Of a stretch of DNA of 64,000 nucleotides, positions 46,181 through 54,362 are shown one piece after another; positions within the stretch are counted from its first letter, which is position 1; each line of letters starts with the position of its first letter. Under the pieces are notes generated by a model. The model was not told the origin of the DNA and did no database searches. It saw only the letters and a list, made by a program, of their open reading frames with translations. Source of the stretch: Rhizobium sp. BK418 (lineage in GTDB: Bacteria; Pseudomonadota; Alphaproteobacteria; Rhizobiales; Rhizobiaceae). The DNA lies in NCBI RefSeq assembly GCF_004341105.1, contig NZ_SLZK01000002.1, positions 924,310 to 988,309 on the forward strand, written 5' to 3'. The translations under genes and the position numbers were made by a program.

Positions 46181-46794
46181 GCCGCAATCTGGGCATCGAA
46201 CCCTATGTCCACGCGACCGCCTCCGTCTCCAAGTCGACCTTCGGCCGCTATACAGAAGTCTCCGAGCGCTGCCGCATCAGTGAGGTGGAGTTTGGCGACT
46301 ATTCCTACATCATGCAGGACGGCTCCATCTGGTGCGCGACGATCGGCAAGTTCGTCAACATTGCCGCCGCGGTGCGCATCAATGCCACCAACCATCCGAC
46401 CTGGCGCGCGACGCTGCATCACTTCACCTACCGCGCCGTCGACTATTGGCCGGATGCCGACATGGAGACGGAATTCTTCGAATGGCGCCGCTCGAACCGC
46501 GTCGTGATCGGCAATGATGTCTGGATCGGCCATGGCGCGACGATCCTGCCCGGCGTCACGGTCGGCAATGGTGCGGTCATCGGTGCTGGCGCCGTCGTCT
46601 CCAAAGACGTCGCTCCCTACACGATCGTCGGCGGCGTGCCGGCCAAGCTCATCCGGGAACGTTTCCCAAAGGAGGTCGGCGAGCGCATGGACAGGCTTGC
46701 CTGGTGGGACTGGGACCATGCTCGCTTGCGCGATGCACTGGCGGATTTCCGGGCGCTTGAGGCCGAAGATTTCCTCTCCCGCTACGGCGGGTGA
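46177..46794 (+). CDS. Hexapeptide-repeat transferase of the phn cluster
   Basis: A 205-residue left-handed beta-helix transferase with hexapeptide repeats: [36 protein letters not shown] and [32 protein letters not shown]. It fits the phosphonate-cluster transferase family (TIGR03308-type by my recollection). Its reaction is not established; a proposed role is acetylation of aminoalkylphosphonates, analogous to PhnO, which is absent here. Coupled to phnL (ATGA). Confidence 0.85.
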   Translation: MSRNLGIEPYVHATASVSKSTFGRYTEVSERCRISEVEFGDYSYIMQDGSIWCATIGKFVNIAAAVRINATNHPTWRATLHHFTYRAVDYWPDADMETEFFEWRRSNRVVIGNDVWIGHGATILPGVTVGNGAVIGAGAVVSKDVAPYTIVGGVPAKLIRERFPKEVGERMDRLAWWDWDHARLRDALADFRALEAEDFLSRYGG

Positions 46795-46817
46795 GCTGAA
46801 TGCCGCGACGCGGAGTT

Positions 46818-46857
46818 TTGTGACAGGACTTACACAAAACTGACATGCGAGCTTCAT
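46818..46857 (+). promoter_or_regulatory. Four-repeat Pho-box array upstream of phnC
   Basis: Four heptamers recur at exactly 11-base steps: TTGTGAC (46818), CTTACAC (46829), CTGACAT (46840), GCTTCAT (46851). This is the spacing of PhoB half-site repeats (CTGTCAT/C). It lies in the gap between the transferase gene and phnC, so phnCDE should have its own PhoB-dependent promoter. Confidence 0.65.
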
Positions 46858-46909
46858 GAAGCGGGACTAATGCGATCCCTTAAACAAGCCTGAAATACGA
46901 AGGAAGAGC

Positions 46910-47758
46910 ATGATGTTCGAGCTGAAGAATGTCACACGCCGTTTCGGAAAGAAGCTCGCTGTCGATTCCGTAACGCTGGACATTCCCCAGGGCCAAATGG
47001 TCGGCATCATCGGCCGCTCCGGCGCCGGCAAGTCCACCCTGCTGCGCATGATCAACCGCCTGCAGGAACCCTCCTCCGGCACCATCCACTTCGGGGGTGT
47101 CGAGGTTTCCGGCCTTCACGGCAAGGCGCTGCGCAACTGGCAGCGCGACTGCGCGATGATTTTCCAGCAGTTCAACCTCGTGCCGCGCCTCGACGTTCTC
47201 ACCAACGTCATGCTCGGGCGTCTGAACCACCGCTCGACGATGCTGAGCCTGCTCAACGTCTTCGGCCGTGAGGAACGTATCCAGGCCATCGCCGCGCTCG
47301 AACGCCTCGGCATCGAGCAGACCGCGCTGCAGGCGGCCGGCACGCTTTCGGGCGGTCAGCAGCAGCGCGTGGCGATCGCCCGCGCGCTGATGCAGAACCC
47401 GAAAATGGTTCTTGCCGACGAACCGATCGCCTCACTCGACCCGCTGAACGCCAAGATCGTCATGGACGCTCTGCGTGACATCAATGAGCGCGAGGGCATC
47501 ACCGTCATAACCAACCTGCACACGCTCGATACGGCCCGCAACTACTGCGAACGCATCGTCGGCATGGCAGGCGGCCGCGTCGTCTTCGACGGCAAGCCTT
47601 CCGAACTGACTACCGAGGCCGTCAAGGAAATCTACGGCACGGACAAGGACGGCGCCGGCATCGACGAGACGATGACGTCGACCGCAATCAACATCGCTCC
47701 GGGTGGAGCGGAAAACCAATCCGCCGGCGACCAACCGCTGGCGCTGGCCGGTCTGTGA
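46910..47758 (+). CDS. phnC: Phosphonate ABC transporter ATPase PhnC
   Basis: A 282-residue importer ATPase with Walker [10 protein letters not shown], signature LSGGQQQRV and Walker [13 protein letters not shown]. It is slightly longer than E. coli PhnC because of a polar C-terminal tail. The start [13 protein letters not shown] follows an AAGGAAGAG site. It leads the phnC-D-E1-E2 set and is preceded by a Pho-box array. Confidence 0.94.
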   Translation: MMFELKNVTRRFGKKLAVDSVTLDIPQGQMVGIIGRSGAGKSTLLRMINRLQEPSSGTIHFGGVEVSGLHGKALRNWQRDCAMIFQQFNLVPRLDVLTNVMLGRLNHRSTMLSLLNVFGREERIQAIAALERLGIEQTALQAAGTLSGGQQQRVAIARALMQNPKMVLADEPIASLDPLNAKIVMDALRDINEREGITVITNLHTLDTARNYCERIVGMAGGRVVFDGKPSELTTEAVKEIYGTDKDGAGIDETMTSTAINIAPGGAENQSAGDQPLALAGL

Positions 47759-47845
47759 GAGGGACGGCCGCGATCGAACGCCCGCGTCAAGGGCACATTT
47801 CTTCGTAACAAACGACCGGACCCCCGGCCATTCAGGAGAGACCCC

Positions 47846-48754
47846 ATGTTGAAGAAAGCACTTTTTGCTGCAACGGCGATCCTGTCGCTCGCAGCTGGCG
47901 CTGCCAATGCCGCTGACCTCAAGGAATTCCGCGTCGGCATCCTTGGCGGCGAAAACGAAACCGACCGCCTGCGCAACTACGCCTGCCTTGCAGACCACCT
48001 GAAGCAGGAATTCGGCTTCGAGAAGGTTTCGCTCTTCCCGGCCGCCGATTATGACGGCGTCATCCAGGGCCTGCTCGGCGGCACGCTCGACTTCGCCGAA
48101 CTCGGCGCTTCCGGCTACGCATCGGTTTACCTGAAGGATCCCAAGGCTGTTACGCCGATCCTGACGACGCAGCAGAAGGACGGTTCGACCGGCTACTATT
48201 CGATCGGTCTCGCTCTGAAGTCCTCCGGCATCAAGACCATCAAGGACGCCAAGGGCAAGAAGCTCGGCTACGCAGATCCGGACTCCACCTCGGGCTATCT
48301 CGTCCCGCTGACGCAGATCCCGAAGGACACCGGTATGCCGAACGACAAGTTCTTCGCTTCGACGCAGTTCAACGGCGGTCACGAAAACAACCTGCTCGCT
48401 GCTTATGACGGCAAGGTCGATGTTGCCGTTGATGACAGCTCGGGCATCGGCGACTTCAAGGATGGCTACACCTCCGGTACCTTCCGCAAGGAAGTCGACA
48501 AGGGCGCCGTCGATCCGAACAAGCTCGTTGAAGTATGGCGTTCGCCGCTGATCCCGAACGGCCCGCTCGTCGTTCGCAACGCTCTCGGCGAAGAGTGGCA
48601 GAAGAAGCTCACCGCCTTCTTCACAGCCCTGCCGGAGAAGGACCACAAGTGCTTCGCTGCTGTCGAAGGCGGCGATTACAAGGGCTACGCCCCGGTCAAG
48701 CACGACTTCTACAATGCCGTTGTAGAAGTTCGTAAGGCTGCTATCGGCGGCTGA
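47846..48754 (+). CDS. phnD: Phosphonate-binding periplasmic protein PhnD
   Basis: A 302-residue solute-binding protein with signal peptide (cleavage after GAANA, residue about 22). Motifs: FRVGILGGENETDRL, FEKVSLFPAADYDGVIQGL and ALGEEWQKKL. It captures phosphonates in the periplasm. A ribosome-binding site AGGAGAGA precedes the ATG. It is followed by a strong hairpin and a repeat before phnE, so it may be made in excess over the permeases. Confidence 0.94.
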   Translation: MLKKALFAATAILSLAAGAANAADLKEFRVGILGGENETDRLRNYACLADHLKQEFGFEKVSLFPAADYDGVIQGLLGGTLDFAELGASGYASVYLKDPKAVTPILTTQQKDGSTGYYSIGLALKSSGIKTIKDAKGKKLGYADPDSTSGYLVPLTQIPKDTGMPNDKFFASTQFNGGHENNLLAAYDGKVDVAVDDSSGIGDFKDGYTSGTFRKEVDKGAVDPNKLVEVWRSPLIPNGPLVVRNALGEEWQKKLTAFFTALPEKDHKCFAAVEGGDYKGYAPVKHDFYNAVVEVRKAAIGG

Positions 48755-48772
48755 TTACGCCACTCATGTACG

Positions 48773-48799
48773 GGGCGGCCGGCAACGGCCGCCCATTTT
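48773..48799 (+). terminator. Hairpin with short T-run after phnD
   Basis: GGGCGGCCG (48773-48781) pairs perfectly with CGGCCGCCC (48786-48794) around GCAA and is followed by ATTTT. It resembles a rho-independent terminator inside the phnCDE operon, 19 bases after the phnD stop. Confidence 0.75.
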
Positions 48800-48804
48800 C
48801 TTGT

Positions 48805-48909
48805 GACTATAGCGCCGTGCGTCAGACGCGCAAAGGGCGCTTTAACACTTTAAATTGCTGCATAATTTCATCCTTAAATCGACCCCGATTTAAGGACCTA
48901 TGCAGTAGG
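48805..48909. repeat. Dispersed palindromic repeat between phnD and phnE1
   Basis: Contains TCCTTAAATCG (48871-48881) facing CGATTTAAGGA (48886-48896) and an outer pair CTGCATA (48858-48864) / TATGCAG (48899-48905). The sequence from GCGCCGTGCGTC to the outer arm recalls a repeat seen many times in Rhizobium intergenic regions (memory, not checked). It ends about 10 bases before the phnE1 start codon. Confidence 0.55.
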
Positions 48910-48919
48910 CGAGGCGTTC

Positions 48920-49885
48920 ATGACTATTGCCGATATACAGCCGCATGTGCCGATGCAGAGCACAAAGGAAATCGCCACCGCTTGGGACAAGATGATCGCC
49001 AAGCGGCGTTTCTATACCGCCCTTGGCTTGGTGATCCTCATCGTCGCCTTCGTAAGCTCCGTGCGCTTTGCCGACGAAAGCAATGCCGGTCACTTCTTCG
49101 ACCGCCTGCCGCATCTTTTCGACTTCCTGAGCTGGCTTATCCCGAAAGACTGGACCGACGTCTGGCGCGCGCTTTTCGATATTGCGAGCCCGAATGACAA
49201 GGGGGGCGAGGAGTTCAACTTCGCCAACGGTCGTGTCTATGTCTGGGGCAGCTTCTATATCCCTGAATATTTCGAGCTGATGATCATCACGATCAATATC
49301 GCGCTTGTCTCGACCATCATCGCCTTCATCTTCGCCGTTCCGCTCAGCTTCTTTGCTGCCTGCAATCTGACGAAGAACTGGCCGCTACGCATTTTCACTA
49401 AGCGCATCATGGAATTCCTGCGCGCCTTCCCGGAGATCGTCATCGCCGGTCTGTTTTCGGCGATCCTTTCGATCGGCCCGGTGGCCGCCATCATTGCCAT
49501 CACGCTTCATACGATCGGCGCGCTCGGCAAGCTTTTCTACGAAGTCGCCGAAAACATCGACATGAAACCGGACGAGGGTATGCGGGCCGTCGGCGCGAAC
49601 TGGCTGGAGCGGGTGCGCTTTGCCGCGCTGCCGCAGGTCATGCCGAACTATGCGTCCTATGCGCTGCTGCGTCTCGAGATCAACGTGCGCGCTTCAACCA
49701 TCATCGGTGCCGTCGGCGGCGGCGGTATCGGTGAAGAGCTCAAGCTCTCCATTTCCCGCGGCTTCGGCGCAAAGACCATGGCTCTGGTGCTGCTGCTCTT
49801 CGTGACGATCGTCGCTGTCGACCAGTTCTCCGCCTGGCTGCGCCGCCGACTCGTCGGCGAACATGCCTTCCTCCTGCAACATTGA
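48920..49885 (+). CDS. phnE: Phosphonate ABC transporter permease PhnE (first)
   Basis: A 321-residue permease of the MetI-like superfamily, with an N-terminal helix followed by a transport domain. The coupling motif is TIGALGKLFYEVAENIDMKPDEGMRAVGANWLERV. It pairs with the second PhnE encoded 7 bases downstream to form the channel. The leader before it holds a palindromic repeat. Confidence 0.92.
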   Translation: MTIADIQPHVPMQSTKEIATAWDKMIAKRRFYTALGLVILIVAFVSSVRFADESNAGHFFDRLPHLFDFLSWLIPKDWTDVWRALFDIASPNDKGGEEFNFANGRVYVWGSFYIPEYFELMIITINIALVSTIIAFIFAVPLSFFAACNLTKNWPLRIFTKRIMEFLRAFPEIVIAGLFSAILSIGPVAAIIAITLHTIGALGKLFYEVAENIDMKPDEGMRAVGANWLERVRFAALPQVMPNYASYALLRLEINVRASTIIGAVGGGGIGEELKLSISRGFGAKTMALVLLLFVTIVAVDQFSAWLRRRLVGEHAFLLQH

Positions 49886-49892
49886 GGCTGCC

Positions 49893-51239
49893 ATGACGGT
49901 CATCGACGCAAACCGCATGCATGAGATCGAAGCGCGCTATCCGGAGTATTTTCACCGATCCTTCCGTCAGCGTTTCGGCGGTCTCCTCATCGTCCTTGCC
50001 ACGATCCTCTACGGCATCTATGCCGTCTGGTTCTTCGATCTGCCGAAACTCGTCGCCGAAGCGCATTGGGAGCGCTTCGGCATCTATATGAGCCAGTGGA
50101 TCAGCTATGACGTACAGCCGGAATTCCGTATCCAGGACGATGGCACGATCCAGACGCGCTATCCACGTTTCTCGCCGCTCGGCGACGATCCGCATCCAGA
50201 CTGGGTGAAGAGCAATGCCGATGGCAGCATCACGGTTCTCGTCAGCGGCAGCGGCCGCACGGTGACCGTCAGCAAGAGCCAGACGACGATCGTCGCTCGG
50301 GGCATCACGGTGCCGATCGACGTTTCCAGCGGCGCGCCGAAAGTCGTCGGTCCAGTGCCGAGCTGGATGACAGTCTATGACGATAACGTGCTTGCCGATC
50401 TCGGCTTTGCCGGTGATGTCAGCATTTCCGTCGACCGCGTGAAGGTGCGCAAGCGCTTCATCGGCTGGGCGAACTTCGTCTTCGACACACAGTCGCCTTT
50501 CTTCGACAAACCGGTCAGCGAAGTCATCAGCCTCATCGTGTCAGGCCCGCGCATCCATCCCGACCAATCGAACCTGTCGCTCGCCTTCGACAATATCTGG
50601 AACAACAGCGCGTGGCAGCATGGCGATGTCTGGACCAAGCTGTTCCAGACGATCGTCATGGCCTTCCTTGGCACGCTGCTCGGTTCGATCGCCGCCTTCC
50701 CGCTCGCCTTCATGGCGGCGCGCAACATCACGCCGAACAGGTTCCTCAATCAGGCTTTGAAGCGCTTCTTCGATTTCCTGCGTTCCGTCGACATGCTGAT
50801 CTGGGCGCTCTTCCTGACGCGCGCCTTCGGCCCCGGCCCGCTCGCCGGTTCCGGCGCCATCTTCCTCACGGAGACAGGCACACTTGGCAAGCTCTACTCG
50901 GAAGGTCTCGAAAACATCGACAACAAACCGCGCGAAGGCGTGAAGTCGACGGGTGCCTCGACCGTGCTGGTGCATCGTTACGGTATCATACCACAGATCG
51001 TTCCAGTCATCGTCAGCCAGACGCTCTATCAGTGGGAATCGAACGTGCGGGGCGCGACGATCATCGGTGCCGTCGGCGCCGGCGGTATCGGCCTCAAGCT
51101 CTGGGAAGCCATGCGCACCAATTCCAACTGGGAAAACGTCGCCTACATGGTCATCCTGATCCTGATTGTCGTCTTTCTGTTCGACGCCGCATCGAACGCG
51201 CTGCGTCACCGCCTGATGGGCACCAAGGCTGGTCACTAA
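49893..51239 (+). CDS. phnE: Phosphonate ABC transporter permease PhnE (second), with large inserted domain
   Basis: A 448-residue permease, longer than the usual PhnE of about 260-300 residues. After the first helix (about 28-48) there is an extracytoplasmic stretch of about 200 residues (49-245), containing beta-rich segments such as SITVLVSGSGRTVTVS, before the transport domain. The coupling motif TGTLGKLYSEGLENIDNKPREGVKSTGAS is intact. The ATG at 49893 follows the first permease by 7 bases. The role of the insert is unknown; it may dock PhnD. Confidence 0.9.
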   Translation: MTVIDANRMHEIEARYPEYFHRSFRQRFGGLLIVLATILYGIYAVWFFDLPKLVAEAHWERFGIYMSQWISYDVQPEFRIQDDGTIQTRYPRFSPLGDDPHPDWVKSNADGSITVLVSGSGRTVTVSKSQTTIVARGITVPIDVSSGAPKVVGPVPSWMTVYDDNVLADLGFAGDVSISVDRVKVRKRFIGWANFVFDTQSPFFDKPVSEVISLIVSGPRIHPDQSNLSLAFDNIWNNSAWQHGDVWTKLFQTIVMAFLGTLLGSIAAFPLAFMAARNITPNRFLNQALKRFFDFLRSVDMLIWALFLTRAFGPGPLAGSGAIFLTETGTLGKLYSEGLENIDNKPREGVKSTGASTVLVHRYGIIPQIVPVIVSQTLYQWESNVRGATIIGAVGAGGIGLKLWEAMRTNSNWENVAYMVILILIVVFLFDAASNALRHRLMGTKAGH

Positions 51240-51247
51240 CTCCAGCA

Positions 51248-51280
51248 AATGATGATGACGGCACTGCCGTCATCATCATT
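51248..51280. terminator. Perfect 33-base palindrome after phnE2
   Basis: AATGATGATGACGGCA (51248-51263) and its exact complement TGCCGTCATCATCATT (51265-51280) share one central base. No T-run follows, so it may be an mRNA end-stabilising or termination-assisting hairpin, or a protein-binding site, between phnE2 and the 2H phosphoesterase gene. Confidence 0.55.
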
Positions 51281-51377
51281 CTGTCATGGAAATCTTTTAG
51301 CCGGAGCCTGCTTGCGGTTCGCCGCCAAATCACTGCACATTACGCTCCCCGTGCGGACGATCTCCAGGATAAAAGCT

Positions 51378-52073
51378 TTGCGCTACGCTCTCTATTTTTC
51401 GCCGTCTAAGGATGATCCCCTGACGGGTGCCGCCTCCGTCTGGCTTGGCCGCAATGCCTTTACCGGGGAGACCTATCCTGCGCCCGGTCATGAGACATTG
51501 CCGGCTGACGAACAGTTTGAGCTGACGGCTGATCCGCGCCGTTACGGCTTCCATGCGACCATCAAGGCGCCCTTCGAGCTTGCCTCTTCCGTAACCGAAA
51601 AGGACCTGATGACGGTCGTCGAGGATTTTGCCGCCAAGACGCCGGCCTTCGACATTCCGGAGCTGGTGCTGGGGCAGCTCGGTCACTTTTTCGCGCTCGT
51701 GCCGGGCTCGCTGCATCAGCCGCTTCAGGATTTTGCGGCAACGGTGGTAAAGTCCTTCGAGCCCTTTCGGGCGGCGCTCTCTGAGGCCGATATTCTCAGG
51801 CGCAAACCGGAAAGGCTGAGCGAAAGCCAGCGCAGCAATCTCCTGCGCTGGGGCTATCCTTACGTCATGGACGACTTCCGCTTCCACATGACCCTGACCG
51901 GCCCGGTGCCGGACGAGCGCGCCGAGGTGATGAAGACGATTCTGACAGAGCGTTTCGCGGATTTCACTGGCAGGCCGCTTCGTATTTCCGGCCTTGCCGT
52001 CTTTAGCGAAGAGGCTCGCGGCGCACCCTTCAAAGTCCACACATGGCTGCCTCTCGCTGGCGCCAGAAGCTGA
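51378..52073 (+). CDS. 2H phosphoesterase of the phosphonate cluster (DUF1045)
   Basis: A 231-residue protein with both catalytic motifs of the 2H phosphoesterase fold: RYGFHATIKAP (His59-Ala-Thr) and DDFRFHMTLTGP (His170-Met-Thr). It matches the phosphonate-cluster family DUF1045 (TIGR03223-type). I start at TTG (51378), right before the conserved RYALYF; AGGA lies 8 bases upstream, and no in-frame ATG exists nearby. In clusters without PhnP such proteins are candidates to open 5-phosphoribosyl 1,2-cyclic phosphate, an inference here. Confidence 0.83.
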   Translation: MRYALYFSPSKDDPLTGAASVWLGRNAFTGETYPAPGHETLPADEQFELTADPRRYGFHATIKAPFELASSVTEKDLMTVVEDFAAKTPAFDIPELVLGQLGHFFALVPGSLHQPLQDFAATVVKSFEPFRAALSEADILRRKPERLSESQRSNLLRWGYPYVMDDFRFHMTLTGPVPDERAEVMKTILTERFADFTGRPLRISGLAVFSEEARGAPFKVHTWLPLAGARS

Positions 52074-52085
52074 AAGTTTTCTGAC

Positions 52086-53225
52086 ATGAGCAAAGAAACC
52101 GTTCTTTCAAATGCCCGCATCATTCTCGAGGATGATATTCTTTCGGGCTCCATTCTCATTCGCGACGGCAGGATTGCCGACATTTCGGAAGGCAAGTCCA
52201 TAGCCGGCGAAGATTTCGAGGGCGATTACATCATCCCAGGTCTCGTCGAGCTTCATACGGACCATCTGGAAGGCCACTATTCGCCGCGTCCGGGCATCCG
52301 CTGGAACAAGACGGCAGCAGTCCAGGCACACGACGCGCAGATCGTTACCTCGGGCATCACCACGGTCTTCGACTGCCTGCGCATGGGCGCCGATGAAGAC
52401 GGCGGCTTCGAACATGGCGAGATGCGCGAAATGGCCGACGCCATCCAGTCGGCCGAAAAGGAAGGCCGCCTGCGTGCCGAACACCTCCTCCATCTGCGCT
52501 GCGAGGTTTCTGCCGACAACGTGCTGCAACATTTCGCTGATTTCGAGAACGATCCTTATGTGCGTCTCGTCTCGTTGATGGACCACGCGCCCGGTCAGCG
52601 TCAGTTCCAGACGATGGATCAGTACATCTTTTACTATCAGAAGAAGCGCGGCCTTTCCGACGAGGAGTTCGCCCGTTTCTGCGCCCGTCGCATCGCCGAA
52701 TCCGACCGCAATTCGACGCCGAACCGGGAGGCGATTTCAAAGGTCTGCGCCGAACGCGGCATCACTGTCGCAAGTCACGACGATGCTACATCCGCCCATG
52801 TCGACGAAGCGATAGAAAACGGCGTTCGCCTTGCCGAGTTCCCGACCAGCATCGACGCAGCCAGGCTGTCGCATGAAAACGGCATGAGCGTGCTCATGGG
52901 CGCGCCGAACATCGTGCGCGGCAAATCGCATTCCGGCAATATCGCCGCCCGCGACCTGGCGCAGCTCGGCGTGCTCGACGTGCTGTCTTCCGACTATGTG
53001 CCACTAAGCCTGCTGCATGCGCCCTTCATCCTTGCCGATGAAATTGAAGGTATAACGCTACCGAAAGCGATCGCGATGGTGACGGCAACGCCGGCGCGTA
53101 CCGTCAGCCTCAATGACCGCGGCCGCATCGAAACCGGATTGCGGGCCGATCTCGTCCGCGTCCATCGTTCGCATGGCGTGCCGGTGACGCGTTCGGTGTG
53201 GCGAGAAGGGCGCCGGGTCGCATGA
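52086..53225 (+). CDS. phnM: Phosphonate triphosphate hydrolase PhnM (amidohydrolase family)
   Basis: A 379-residue metal-dependent hydrolase. Motifs: IIPGLVELHTDHLEGHYSPRPG (metal histidines), VASHDDATSAHVDEAIENG, and FPTSIDAARLSHENG. PhnM removes pyrophosphate from ribosyl-triphosphate phosphonate. The start follows the phosphoesterase stop by 12 bases, and the stop overlaps phnN by 4, so phosphoesterase-phnM-phnN form a unit. Confidence 0.94.
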   Translation: MSKETVLSNARIILEDDILSGSILIRDGRIADISEGKSIAGEDFEGDYIIPGLVELHTDHLEGHYSPRPGIRWNKTAAVQAHDAQIVTSGITTVFDCLRMGADEDGGFEHGEMREMADAIQSAEKEGRLRAEHLLHLRCEVSADNVLQHFADFENDPYVRLVSLMDHAPGQRQFQTMDQYIFYYQKKRGLSDEEFARFCARRIAESDRNSTPNREAISKVCAERGITVASHDDATSAHVDEAIENGVRLAEFPTSIDAARLSHENGMSVLMGAPNIVRGKSHSGNIAARDLAQLGVLDVLSSDYVPLSLLHAPFILADEIEGITLPKAIAMVTATPARTVSLNDRGRIETGLRADLVRVHRSHGVPVTRSVWREGRRVA

Positions 53226-53821
53226 CGATGTCGCACGAACCCCATCCAGGCGCTGGCGCCGAACATGGCATCATGGTCGTCGTCGTCGGCCCGAGCGGCG
53301 CCGGCAAGGACACGCTGATGAACCTGGCCGCCCGGCATTTCGACCACCGTGAGGACGTGCATTTCGTCCGCCGCGTCATCACCCGCCATGGCGATGCCGG
53401 CGGAGAAGATCATCTCGCCGTTTCGGATGCCGGATTCGCATCGATGGAGCAGGCCGGCTCCTTCGCCGTCTGGTGGGAGGCGCATGGCCTGAAATATGGG
53501 ATCCCGGCTGAGGTCTCCGTGTCGCTCGCCAAGGGCCACATCGTCGTCGCCAACGGCTCGCGCTCGGCGCTGCACCGCTTCCAGGCCGCCTTCCCGCGGC
53601 TGAAGGTCATCAATGTGACCGCCCGGCCGGAAGTGCTGGCCGGGCGTCTTGAGGCCCGCGGCCGCGAGACGCATGAGGACATCATGGCGCGCCTGGCGCG
53701 CGGCCCGCTGACGGTGCGCGGCGACTACGATGTTGTGGAGCTCGACAACAGCGGCTCGCTGGAAGAAGCCAAGCGCAAGATGATCGATATCCTGGACGGC
53801 TTTCTGACGGAAATCGTCTGA
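53222..53821 (+). CDS. phnN: Ribose 1,5-bisphosphokinase PhnN
   Basis: A 199-residue P-loop kinase with Walker A VVVGPSGAGKDT and the guanylate-kinase-like segment HFVRRVITRHGDAGGEDH. It converts ribose 1,5-bisphosphate to PRPP, the last step of the C-P lyase pathway. Starts at the ATG overlapping the phnM stop. It needs the bisphosphate product, which would come from the 2H phosphoesterase if that replaces PhnP. Confidence 0.93.
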   Translation: MTMSHEPHPGAGAEHGIMVVVVGPSGAGKDTLMNLAARHFDHREDVHFVRRVITRHGDAGGEDHLAVSDAGFASMEQAGSFAVWWEAHGLKYGIPAEVSVSLAKGHIVVANGSRSALHRFQAAFPRLKVINVTARPEVLAGRLEARGRETHEDIMARLARGPLTVRGDYDVVELDNSGSLEEAKRKMIDILDGFLTEIV

Positions 53822-53834
53822 ACGCGAAAGGGAA

Positions 53835-54347
53835 ATGGGAATGGCCATTCACGTCGTCGACTATGACCCCGAATGGCCGTCTCGCTTCCGTGAAATCGTC
53901 GGCGAGCTTGAACCGTTGCTCGCCGATCTCCATCCCGTCTTTCACCACGTCGGCAGCACATCCGTCCCCGGACTGGCCGCCAAGCCGAAGATTGATCTGC
54001 ACGCCGCCTTTGCAAATGCAGATCCCCTTGCCGATGCGATCGAACGCGTGCAATCGCTCGGCGCCTTTATCTTCCACGGCGACAAATACAAGCAACAGAC
54101 CTGGACCTTCACCAGCGGTAAAGGCTCCCACGGTGCGCGGCTCTATCTTTGCTCGGCGGATAATGCCGTGCTGAGGGACCGGATCACCTTTCGGGACTAT
54201 CTGCGGTCACATCCGGAACGAGCAAAAGCCTATGCCGCTCTCAAGCTGAAGCTTATGGGCGAGGCAAATGACGATTGGGATTATTACACCGGCGGCAAGA
54301 GCGATTTCGTGCTTGAGACGCTGCGGTTGGCTTCCGAAGGGAGATAA
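53835..54347 (+). CDS. GrpB/UPF0157 family protein
   Basis: A 170-residue protein of the GrpB family (nucleotidyltransferase-like fold). Motifs: VVDYDPEWPSRFREI, FHHVGSTSVPGLAAKPKIDL and LRDRITFRDYLRSHPERAKAYAALK. Its molecular function is not well established. A start at 53841 (MAIHVV) is an alternative, after a GGGAA sequence. It may be read through from phnN, 13 bases upstream, but its function is not obviously linked to phosphonates. Confidence 0.85.
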   Translation: MGMAIHVVDYDPEWPSRFREIVGELEPLLADLHPVFHHVGSTSVPGLAAKPKIDLHAAFANADPLADAIERVQSLGAFIFHGDKYKQQTWTFTSGKGSHGARLYLCSADNAVLRDRITFRDYLRSHPERAKAYAALKLKLMGEANDDWDYYTGGKSDFVLETLRLASEGR

Positions 54348-54362
54348 CCAGCCGCACTCAGA

